Shown piece after piece: positions 1 through 5,609 of a stretch of DNA of 11,045 nt (position 1 is its first letter; every line of letters starts with the position of its first letter). A program made the translations under genes and the position numbers. The notes beneath the pieces were generated by a model. That model saw only the letters and a list, made by a program, of their open reading frames with translations, was not told where the DNA came from and searched no databases. The stretch comes from Candidatus Aerophobota bacterium (GTDB taxonomy: Bacteria; Aerophobota; Aerophobia; Aerophobales; B3-G15): contig JACUUP010000040.1 of NCBI GenBank assembly GCA_014859225.1, positions 1 to 11,045 on the forward strand. Direction: 5' to 3'.

Positions 1-17
1 TTAACGGAAATCACGAA
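1..17 (+). repeat. Left terminal inverted repeat of the first IS
   Basis: TTAACGGAAATCACGAA, a perfect reverse complement of 1584-1600. It lies just past the end of the transposase gene (shifted-frame stop at 40-42). Confidence 0.9.
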
Positions 18-39
18 AATATTGCACTTTTCCCTTATC

Positions 40-255
40 TTAGATAATGCCTCTATCATTCAGTATTCTACCCAAGGTAATTGCATGCCTTAAATTTCTA
101 AGTATGAGATTTAATTCGGCTTTGTATCTATATTCTTGGCTCATGTGTAAAGTGAAAATTCTTTCTCCTTTTTCTTCTATTCGGATTGCATGAGTGATGG
201 TTCTATCGCTAAAAGTCTCCAGAGAGCATCCTTGCCATATCTTTGGCAGATAGTT
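40..255 (-). pseudogene. Out-of-frame C-terminal segment of the IS transposase
   Basis: In the -1 frame, starting just after the 7-A tract, 71 codons are open and end with TAA at 40-42, just inside the left terminal repeat. The text begins NYLPKIWQGCSLETFSDR and continues with ITHAIRIEEKGERIFTL. From memory this resembles the C-terminal part of IS1380-type transposases (an LP-x-x-W-Q-type stretch, then a basic hairpin of the form RxxRxGRRxxLxL). A stop lies in this frame just upstream of the A-tract, so the switch point must lie between 177 and about 260. A lost A in a run of eight would explain it. Programmed slippage is the alternative. Confidence 0.6.
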
Positions 256-1430
256 TTTTTAAAAATGGAAAAAATGTTATAGGCGATAGAGACAAAGTGA
301 AGATAAGCCTCATTAGCCCGAAAGCGCTGAGAAGGCATCTTCCCGGCATGAAAGGGATTCTTTGATTCCTTGAAGAAATTCTCGATTGTTTGCCTTTGGT
401 GGTAGAACTCAAAGGTACTTCTTGCCCCAATAAGACCTACGACGTTATGGATAATTACGTAACGAGCGTGTCTGTGCCTTTTCTTGGTGGGGATTTTCTC
501 CTGTTCAATTTTCACTAATACAGCCTGGAACTTGTATTCTGATTTCTTATAGACTTTACGCTCCCCCACAGAGGCAACTTGAATTTTCTTGTCTTCATCT
601 GGCTTTTCTCCTTTGAGGGAGAACTGCTCAAAGGTGAGCTCATCAACCTGGAGGTCCTTGTTGTTGCTGAGGAAATCATCCCAGTTGACAGAGGTGATCA
701 CCTGCAGGTTGTTCTCTTTGATCCAGTTGAGTCGCTCAGCAGAGACATACCCACCATCAACCCGGGCGATGAGGGAGGAGGGGGCAATTTTATTTCTCAC
801 ATCCTCAATGATGGGAATAAAACTTTGGCTACAATGCTCCCGGCCGTCAGCCAATCTCTGAGAGATGATCTCATTGTTGATGAAACCAACATTCCATTGA
901 TAGCACGGTTTCCCTCTTCTCTTGACATTGCGACCCCGGGTAGCTTTCTGTCGTTGCTTGCTCTCCAGAGAGTGAGTGGTTTGGTCAATGTCCAGGACCA
1001 CCACAGTTTGTTTCACCGCATCACCAAACTCACGCAAGATAGCCAGGTTAACCTCATCTAATTGTCTTAGATGGGGAAGGGAGAATTCACTCAAGAATTT
1101 CCGGGCATAGGTCTTATCAAAGAAGCGCTCAAGGCCAATAACCTCAGCAAGTTTTTTTTCAGTATGAAGGAGATCATCTATTTTTTCAAATCTCTTGATG
1201 CCAAGTAAAATAGTGCAAATTATCCCCACGGACATATCTACTCCCGAGAAGGTGCATTTATAGCGCTTGACTTTTCTCACGTTATTCCTCTTGCGCTTGG
1301 CTGAGACAACTGTGAGCTTCTCCCTTATTCTCATAAGATCAAGCATAAACCAGGCTAAAAGTGGAAAAGCACCATATTTAGAGAGATTTTCCTCATCAAA
1401 TACCAGATGAATATCTTTAATGTGATTCAT
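177..1430 (-). CDS. DDE transposase, IS4/IS1380-like, ending early by frameshift
   Basis: This protein cuts and joins the ends of the IS. The reading frame gives 417 residues. Catalytic candidates are D147 (in VVVLDID), D225 (in ARVDGGY) and E350. The signature Y343-x2-R346-x3-E350-x6-K357 typifies IS4-superfamily enzymes with an RNase H fold. The start at 1430 is backed by AAGGAGG at 1438-1444 and a promoter further upstream. After K392 the frame runs through a 7-A tract (254-260 on the plus strand), and the last 25 or so residues look like non-homologous read-through. The expected C-terminal strand region is found in the -1 frame down to position 40, which would make a protein of about 463 residues. 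The copy is therefore either inactive, expressed by slippage, or affected by a sequencing error in the homopolymer. Confidence 0.85.
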   Translation of the reverse strand: MNHIKDIHLVFDEENLSKYGAFPLLAWFMLDLMRIREKLTVVSAKRKRNNVRKVKRYKCTFSGVDMSVGIICTILLGIKRFEKIDDLLHTEKKLAEVIGLERFFDKTYARKFLSEFSLPHLRQLDEVNLAILREFGDAVKQTVVVLDIDQTTHSLESKQRQKATRGRNVKRRGKPCYQWNVGFINNEIISQRLADGREHCSQSFIPIIEDVRNKIAPSSLIARVDGGYVSAERLNWIKENNLQVITSVNWDDFLSNNKDLQVDELTFEQFSLKGEKPDEDKKIQVASVGERKVYKKSEYKFQAVLVKIEQEKIPTKKRHRHARYVIIHNVVGLIGARSTFEFYHQRQTIENFFKESKNPFHAGKMPSQRFRANEAYLHFVSIAYNIFSIFKKTICQRYGKDALWRLLAIEPSLMQSE

Positions 1431-1479
1431 AGACCTGCCTCCTTGAGAGCAACATTATGCTCAAAGTGCTATGAATCAC
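1422..1479 (-). promoter_or_regulatory. Fold-back inverted repeat over the transposase start codon
   Basis: GTGATTCATAG at 1422-1432 and CTATGAATCAC at 1469-1479 are perfect 11-bp inverted copies separated by 36 bases. On the transposase mRNA the downstream arm contains the ATG, and the upstream arm overlaps the -10 box and transcription start. Only transcripts entering from outside would carry both arms and could mask the start codon. IS10 and several other elements are known to block read-through expression this way. That this element does so is inference. Confidence 0.55.
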
Positions 1480-1506
1480 TATAATAGAATCTTACACTTT
1501 TGTCAA
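1478..1506 (-). promoter_or_regulatory. Transposase promoter, TTGACA-17-TATAGT
   Basis: On the minus strand, TTGACA at 1501-1506 is followed by a 17-base spacer and TATAGT at 1478-1483. Transcription should begin near 1471, about 40 bases before the start codon, with a strong ribosome binding site (AAGGAGG, 1438-1444) in between. Confidence 0.65.
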
Positions 1507-1583
1507 ATAACAAATCACCTATTAATAACGATTTAACTGATAGCTAATCCACTAAATTAACTATAAATAGGCGATTAATAAAA

Positions 1584-1600
1584 TTCGTGATTTCCGTTAA
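1584..1600 (-). repeat. Right terminal inverted repeat of the first IS
   Basis: TTCGTGATTTCCGTTAA, a perfect reverse complement of 1-17. A GTG inside it (1587) is in frame with the downstream transporter, which creates a false extended start for that gene. Confidence 0.9.
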
Positions 1601-1607
1601 AAACCGA

Positions 1608-2948
1608 ATGGACGATATGCAAAAAGAAAAACTTCGCAACTGTCGTTTTTTAACAAATATAAATGTTATACGAACGGTGGGGTTCAGTGTAATAATTATG
1701 GTGTTTTTTTTCAGTTATTTTCATCGTGTGAGTACATCAGTTCTTGTGCCAGATTTAGTTGATAGCTTTGCTGTCTCCAGTACACTCATCGGTTTATTAG
1801 CAAGTGCATATTTTTATAGTTACGCAGCAGTTCAACCTCTTGCTGGAATTCTGGTTGACCGGTGGAAGCCAAGAACAGTAGTATTTGTCTCGGCTATTTT
1901 AATGGGTTTGGGTAGTACACTATTTGCACTTGCCACAAATTTCTGGGTTGCGTTTTTAGCAAGAATCATTATTGGAGCAGGTGCAGGAGGGGTATTTATA
2001 CCCATTGTCTGGTTTATATCAAGATGGTTCTCCATCAAGCGACGTGCTTTTGTCTTTTCTTTTGTTATGATAACTGGCAATAGCGGTGCAGTTTTAGCTG
2101 CCGGTCCTCTTGGAAAATTAGTCTCTATAGCAGGGTGGAGAGGTGCCATATTGATATTTACTGCAGTTACCTTTGTCTTTGCTATTTTAACCTGGATGAT
2201 TGTAAGAAATGACCCTCAAGAAGTAACTTCCCGGGAGGATGTAAATAAACAAAATAAACATAAATCTACGCAAAATGTAAGCCCGGCAACCAGTGCTCAA
2301 AAATCTAACGTTAATAAAGTTCAATGGTTAAAACTTCTGAGGGTTACTTTTGAAATACGTGTTATAAGGCTTATGTTATGTGTAGTGTTTTTAAGTTATG
2401 GAGCACTTATGTCATTTCAGGGTGTGTGGGGAGTTCCTTTTTTAATGGACGTATACAGTTTAAGCAGAACTTCGGCTTCAAATATAATTACCATATTACC
2501 TATTGGAATCATTATTGGCTCTTTAGTTTTAGGAAGAATGCTTGATACCAAATTAGGAATGCTATTTTACCTTATGGGTTTTATTAGTGCCGCGGTGGTT
2601 TATTTTATATTTACTGTTGCTACCGCAATACTTGCTCCTATTGCTATTTTTTTATGTATTTTTATATTAGGTCTTACAAATATAGCTTTTGCTTTTACCC
2701 TGAAGGTTTACTCAAAAACTCTTCCCTACGAGCATCTTGGCTCTGCAATGGGAATTGTCAATACGGTGCCTTTTTTTGGAGGAATGGTATTTCAGCCACT
2801 AACGGGATTTCTGTTTGACCTTTTTGGAAAGGATTTGTCCACGCCGGTAGTTGCATATAGATATTTTTTTATGTTACTGAGCCTTAGTTTAATGGCAGCA
2901 ATAATTATTGCCTTTAAAGTTAAAAAAGAGTTGCAAGGCAAAATTTAA
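1608..2948 (+). CDS. Major facilitator superfamily transporter
   Basis: This is an integral membrane transporter, probably a proton- or ion-coupled permease for a small organic solute. Hydrophobic segments fill the protein in two blocks separated by a charged loop rich in K, N, S and T (about residues 208-235), as expected for a 6+6 helix MFS fold. The loop after the second helix carries a motif-A-like GILVDRWKPR. The length, about 446 residues, is normal for the family. I place the start at ATG 1608, with ATG 1617 also possible. An in-frame GTG at 1587 lies inside the IS terminal repeat and is unlikely to be native. No clear Shine-Dalgarno sequence precedes either ATG, so the IS probably displaced the native leader. 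A sugar-kinase stump follows after 119 bp, hinting at a sugar substrate, but specificity cannot be read from the sequence. Confidence 0.82.
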   Translation: MDDMQKEKLRNCRFLTNINVIRTVGFSVIIMVFFFSYFHRVSTSVLVPDLVDSFAVSSTLIGLLASAYFYSYAAVQPLAGILVDRWKPRTVVFVSAILMGLGSTLFALATNFWVAFLARIIIGAGAGGVFIPIVWFISRWFSIKRRAFVFSFVMITGNSGAVLAAGPLGKLVSIAGWRGAILIFTAVTFVFAILTWMIVRNDPQEVTSREDVNKQNKHKSTQNVSPATSAQKSNVNKVQWLKLLRVTFEIRVIRLMLCVVFLSYGALMSFQGVWGVPFLMDVYSLSRTSASNIITILPIGIIIGSLVLGRMLDTKLGMLFYLMGFISAAVVYFIFTVATAILAPIAIFLCIFILGLTNIAFAFTLKVYSKTLPYEHLGSAMGIVNTVPFFGGMVFQPLTGFLFDLFGKDLSTPVVAYRYFFMLLSLSLMAAIIIAFKVKKELQGKI

Positions 2949-3067
2949 CCCCCAGCATACTCTTCAACTATAGTTTATGAGTGGCAGATAGCTCTTCAAA
3001 GAAAAAATGACCTCTGACTTATAATCATTTTTTAGCAAGCTACATTACCCATAGAAAGGCGACCAGT

Positions 3068-3250
3068 ATGGATGAAAAATTCTACCTTATAGGTGTTGAC
3101 CTTGGCACCACAGGAACAAAGGCAGCTATTTTTGACAGGGAGGGAAATTTAATTGCCGATGCTTATGAGGAATCAAAGCTCTCCTACCCCAGGACCGGCT
3201 GGGTGGAGCAAGAAATGGATGATTTTTACCGCTCAACCTGTAAGAGCATC
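3068..3250 (+). pseudogene. N-terminal stump of an FGGY-family carbohydrate kinase (xylulokinase-like)
   Basis: The first 60 or so residues match the start of FGGY kinases, which phosphorylate sugars such as xylulose using ATP. The phosphate-binding start GVDLGTTGTKAA is at about residues 9-20, and the GWVEQEMDDFY segment (44-54) corresponds to the family's conserved E-Q-x-P-x-x-W region. Family members run to about 500 residues, but homology stops at the hairpin beginning at 3251. The open frame continues only because it reads through the terminator and the antisense of a tRNA. With the transporter just upstream it probably belonged to a sugar uptake and phosphorylation operon. A weak AAAGG precedes the ATG. 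Confidence 0.82.
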
Positions 3251-3275
3251 AAAAAAGGGGACAGACCCCTTTTTT
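3251..3275. terminator. Bidirectional hairpin terminator between kinase stump and tRNA-Gly
   Basis: A perfect 10-bp stem, AAAAAAGGGG (3251-3260) with CCCCTTTTTT (3266-3275), encloses the loop ACAGA. Either strand presents a GC core followed by six T residues, so it can end transcription both ways. It lies 75 bases past the 3' end of the tRNA gene on the minus strand and directly at the break point of the kinase remnant on the plus strand. Confidence 0.7.
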
Positions 3276-3349
3276 ATTTCTTTCCCTTTTTTATTTCTTC
3301 TCACAGCCAACGTGGTTTGGCGAGTATTTACAAAGACGTTGGTGGAAAC

Positions 3350-3424
3350 TGGAGCGGGAAACGGGATTCGAACCCGCGACCCTCAGCTTGGGAAGCTGAT
3401 GCTCTACCCCTGAGCTACTCCCGC
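3350..3424 (-). tRNA. tRNA-Gly (anticodon CCC), CCA encoded
   Basis: Read on the minus strand, the 75-nt gene folds into a full cloverleaf. The acceptor arm GCGGGAG pairs with TTCCCGC, the last pair being G-U. The D arm is GCTC/GAGC. The anticodon arm is TCAGC/GCTGA around loop TTCCCAA, giving anticodon CCC for GGG glycine codons. The T arm carries loop TTCGAAT. A discriminator T and CCA follow at 3350-3353. A near-consensus promoter lies upstream and a hairpin terminator downstream, so it appears to be a single-gene transcript. Confidence 0.95.
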
Positions 3425-3448
3425 ATCCTGAAAGAGTACTTTGTTAAA

Positions 3449-3477
3449 ATTATACTATACTTTATCTCGACTGACAA
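3449..3477 (-). promoter_or_regulatory. tRNA-Gly promoter, TTGTCA-17-TATAAT
   Basis: On the minus strand, TTGTCA (3472-3477), a 17-base spacer and a perfect TATAAT (3449-3454) stand about 25 bases before the mature 5' end of tRNA-Gly. One mismatch from the sigma-70-type consensus indicates a strong promoter. Confidence 0.8.
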
Positions 3478-3520
3478 GAGCCTTATCGGGTTACATTCCT
3501 GGAGCGTAAAAGTAAATACT

Positions 3521-3611
3521 GTAGGACAAGCGTCTCGCCTGTCATTGCAAACCGGGTAGCCGCGAGGCTTAGAGCCTGCCTAAAACCACACACCAGGAAA
3601 GTTGCCCCTAC
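3521..3611. repeat. Small palindromic repeat element ending in the HAD gene stop codon
   Basis: This roughly 91-bp segment starts GTAGGACAAG and, on the other strand, starts GTAGGGGCAAC, an imperfect terminal inversion. Inside it are an 8-bp imperfect hairpin (GACAAGCG at 3525-3532 with CGCCTGTC at 3536-3543) and a GGCT-tag-AGCC mini-stem. It is richer in G and C than its surroundings. It resembles the short dispersed, non-coding repeats of many AT-rich genomes, but no second copy lies in the window. Its right end supplies the TAG stop of the neighbouring phosphatase gene. Confidence 0.4.
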
Positions 3612-4387
3612 GTGCTCTTTGCAAGTAAATAGTCCACTATCTCAACAACTCCCATTCCTTCAGGTTGTGATGCAACATATCCATTGTTGGCTTTTACCAG
3701 TAATTTTATTCCCTCCTCAGCGTTAGAAGGAGCCCCTGGAATAAAACCATATCTCCCATCAAGCATATCCTCATCATTATGAGAGTCACCAATAGCCAAA
3801 ATTTCACAGGGACAAATATTGAAATGTTCAGCAACTCTCATTAAAGCATTTCCCTTGTGAGTTGTAGATAAAGTAGCAAGGATAATATGTCTGTTTCTAA
3901 TAAAAGCGGTATACTTAAAATCACCATTTTTCATTAAAGCCTGCCTTATTTTTTCCGCCTCTTCTTCACTGTTAAAAAAAACTCTGAATACACCCTGGTC
4001 TATTTCTTTTTTGACAGGTTTTATCTTAAACTTCTCTTCTATTAGTTTCTCCCACAATTTACTTTTCCAGCCAATTTCCTGTGATAAAATTTCCAATTCC
4101 TTTTCCCTTTCTTCGTTCCATTGTTTATCTTCCACGTAATGATTCCCTTTCAGGTAATGGATAAAAACTCCCTGGCCGGAAACTATAGCTTCAGGATAAC
4201 CATCAGGACAGCTAACCTTGCTTTGGGACAGAATTTCTAAAATATCCTTCAGATAACGCCCGGAGTTAATAGCAAATTTAATCCCCTTCCCGCGCACTTT
4301 AACTATAAAATCCTTTATATCAGGTAAAATGGGAACCTCATCCATCAAAGTTTTATCAAGGTCACAGGCTAATAATTTGAAAGACAT
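3608..4387 (-). CDS. HAD-superfamily hydrolase, Cof/type IIB phosphatase
   Basis: Predicted cytosolic Mg-dependent phosphatase of a sugar phosphate or similar small metabolite. All four HAD motifs are visible in the 259 residues: motif I D9-L-D11-K-T, with D9 the nucleophile and K12 in place of the usual G; motif II N-S42-G-R; motif III K178 in the THKGNAL segment; and motif IV G-D201-S-H-N-D205-E-D207. The long insert between motifs II and III (about residues 75-165) is the C2/IIB cap that selects the substrate, which cannot be named from sequence. The start is supported by a purine-rich AGGGGTAGG a few bases upstream and a TATAAT box at 4434-4439. The stop codon lies in the end of a small repeat element, so the extreme C-terminus may have been altered. 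Confidence 0.85.
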   Translation of the reverse strand: MSFKLLACDLDKTLMDEVPILPDIKDFIVKVRGKGIKFAINSGRYLKDILEILSQSKVSCPDGYPEAIVSGQGVFIHYLKGNHYVEDKQWNEEREKELEILSQEIGWKSKLWEKLIEEKFKIKPVKKEIDQGVFRVFFNSEEEAEKIRQALMKNGDFKYTAFIRNRHIILATLSTTHKGNALMRVAEHFNICPCEILAIGDSHNDEDMLDGRYGFIPGAPSNAEEGIKLLVKANNGYVASQPEGMGVVEIVDYLLAKST

Positions 4388-4433
4388 ACCTACCCCTTTT
4401 CATTTTTATTTATACAATGCACCAAGATAACTA

Positions 4434-4461
4434 ATTATAGTCATATTATTGATAAAAGCAA
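4434..4461 (-). promoter_or_regulatory. Probable promoter of the HAD phosphatase gene
   Basis: On the minus strand, a perfect TATAAT (4434-4439) is preceded after 16 bases by a poor -35 match, TTGCTT (4456-4461). It lies about 47 bases before the start codon. Confidence 0.4.
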
Positions 4462-4462
4462 G

Positions 4463-4497
4463 AAAAAAGGGGAGGTCGGGTCCGGACATTTGACACT
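4463..4497. repeat. Likely remnant of a dispersed repeat with a GTCCGGAC palindrome
   Basis: AAAAAAGGGG (4463-4472), the same 10-mer that forms one arm of the 3251 terminator, is followed by GAGGTCGG and the 8-bp palindrome GTCCGGAC, then ATTTGACACTC. The GC-rich block stands out in an AT-rich gap between two minus-strand genes. On the minus strand it ends in CCCC then six T, so it might weakly terminate the upstream gene, but the stem is only 4 bp. I recall similar text as a dispersed repeat in other genomes; this is memory, not a search. Confidence 0.3.
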
Positions 4498-4512
4498 CAA
4501 ATATATATAGAA

Positions 4513-5052
4513 TTAAGACAAGAGCTGATTTCTTATTACACTAACGGTCCAGGCACAGGTTTTGCCAACCACCACAGGACATTTATCGCTATGTCCCCCC
4601 GCCTCTTCAAAAGCTTTCCTGTCCTGCTCATCCCAGAAGTCAAAACTTCTTCCAAACAGTTTCATCTGAACATCCTTGCATCTGCAACTTCCATATTCCT
4701 GGACAAATTTTTCATAAAGCTTTTTTGCAAAATAAGTTGCTTCTTTGTTAGATACACCCTTATCAAATTCCTGCCTGTTTCTTCCAAAAAGATAACCAAG
4801 AATCATAGCTCCTCCAGATAAAGCACCGCATGTCCCTTCTGTAGTGCTTCCCAGCCCCCCGCCCAGAGGATATGATGCCTGGAATATTGCTTCGTCCTCA
4901 ATTCCCATTATTTTTTCCAGGGCAGCTACCACACACTGGGAACATACATGCCTTGTTTTCTCATATTCAAACCCTAACTGGTAGGCTCTATCCATGAGCT
5001 CTTTTTCTGTAAAGCTTTTCATCCTCTGGATGTTGATTTTTCTATGTAGCAT
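4513..5052 (-). CDS. C_GCAxxG_C_C family redox-type protein
   Basis: This small cytosolic protein of 179 residues belongs to the family named for its conserved cysteine pattern (C_GCAxxG_C_C, a putative redox-active or metal-binding family with no settled function). Visible cysteines are C37 and C40 (CSQC), C75 in the GTCGALSGG core with its preceding glycine run, C123 and C125 (CRC), C158 and C166. No signal peptide or membrane segment is seen. The start at 5052 has an excellent ribosome binding site, AGGGAGGT at 5058-5065. A second in-frame ATG ten codons on (MKSFTEK) is a possible alternative start but lacks such a site. It is divergent from the zincin gene. In other anaerobes such proteins sit near redox enzymes; no partner is obvious here. 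Confidence 0.85.
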   Translation of the reverse strand: MLHRKINIQRMKSFTEKELMDRAYQLGFEYEKTRHVCSQCVVAALEKIMGIEDEAIFQASYPLGGGLGSTTEGTCGALSGGAMILGYLFGRNRQEFDKGVSNKEATYFAKKLYEKFVQEYGSCRCKDVQMKLFGRSFDFWDEQDRKAFEEAGGHSDKCPVVVGKTCAWTVSVIRNQLLS

Positions 5053-5164
5053 GATTTACCTCCCTGCATTTTTTCTTTGCTCCCAAAATAGCCTACATTT
5101 TAGTATCTTACACTGAAAAAGATGCCCCGTCAAATACTGCATAAAAAGGAAAATATATATTCGC

Positions 5165-5192
5165 TTGAAAAATTGCGCCATATGGATATAAT
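5165..5192 (+). promoter_or_regulatory. Promoter of the zincin-lpdA pair, TTGAAA-16-TATAAT
   Basis: TTGAAA (5165-5170), a 16-base spacer and a perfect TATAAT (5187-5192) place transcription start near 5199, only about 16 bases before the zincin start codon. The short leader holds just a weak AGG as ribosome binding site. Confidence 0.6.
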
Positions 5193-5214
5193 TAGCAAAA
5201 AGTCAGGCTGAAAA

Positions 5215-5592
5215 ATGATACAAGAGGATAAGCTTGAGCAATGGGTCCAGGAGGCCCTGGAATCTTTACCACGCATTTTGAGAGAAAAACTTGATAATAT
5301 ACATATAGTAGTGGAGGATGAGCCTCCAGCAAAATTGAGAGGAATATACCCCTCTAAAAGCCCTGTTATTTTCCTTGGCCTTTATGAAGGCATCCCTCTG
5401 GCAAAAAGAGGCATATACTATAGTGGTATCACTCCTGATAGAATAACGATTTTTCGCCGCTCAATTGAAAAAATATGCCCATCTGAAGAAAAAAGGCGGG
5501 AAGTGGTAATCAAAACAGTCCTGCATGAGATAGGACATTATTTCGGTCTGGGTGAGAGAGAACTAAGAGAGATAGAAGGTAAAAAATTTTAA
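5215..5592 (+). CDS. Small zincin-like metallopeptidase (DUF1025/PF06262 type)
   Basis: A 125-residue protein whose C-terminal H104-E-I-G-H108-Y-F-G-L-G-E114 is the zinc-binding HExxH signature with a downstream glycine and glutamate, as in the compact bacterial zincin family of about 110-130 residues. The N-terminal half contains a basic LRGIYPSKSPVIFLG stretch, and ITIFRRSIE at about 77-85 forms the central strand and helix typical of the family. Cellular substrates for this family are not established. No signal peptide is present, so it should act in the cytosol. The ATG lies 22 bases after the -10 box, with only a weak Shine-Dalgarno sequence. lpdA follows 17 bp after the stop, so the two are probably cotranscribed, though a functional link is unproven. 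Confidence 0.82.
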   Translation: MIQEDKLEQWVQEALESLPRILREKLDNIHIVVEDEPPAKLRGIYPSKSPVIFLGLYEGIPLAKRGIYYSGITPDRITIFRRSIEKICPSEEKRREVVIKTVLHEIGHYFGLGERELREIEGKKF

Positions 5593-5609
5593 CGGTAAGG
5601 AGATGAAAA

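Larger units (their letters stand above)
1..1600. mobile_element. Complete insertion sequence (IS4/IS1380-like) with perfect 17-bp ends
   Basis: The first 17 bases, TTAACGGAAATCACGAA, are matched exactly in reverse complement at 1584-1600, and a single DDE transposase lies between them on the minus strand. The match stops at base 18, so the inverted repeat is 17 bp, or 13 bp if the outer palindromic TTAA is a 4-bp target duplication. The left flank lies outside the window, so the duplication cannot be tested here. The transposase carries the Y-(2)-R-(3)-E-(6)-K signature of the IS4 superfamily. Family placement between IS1380 and other IS4-related groups is inference. The element sits directly against the 5' end of a transporter gene. 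Confidence 0.88.

Noticed and set aside
579-1061. 160-codon plus-strand open frame inside the first IS, with smaller neighbours
   Set aside because: It lies wholly antisense to the transposase catalytic region and has no family features or ribosome binding site; the minus-strand protein carries the DDE signature.
1587-1607. GTG start extending the MFS transporter by seven residues
   Set aside because: The codon lies inside the IS terminal repeat, so it is not the native start of the gene.
3257-3559. Continuation of the kinase open frame containing text like GKRDSNPRPSAWEADALPLSY, and an overlapping 86-codon frame
   Set aside because: This is the well-known artefact of translating the antisense of a tRNA gene; the tRNA-Gly cloverleaf accounts for it.
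4591-4821. 76-codon plus-strand open frame
   Set aside because: Shadow of the C_GCAxxG_C_C gene on the other strand; the cysteine pattern belongs to the minus-strand protein.
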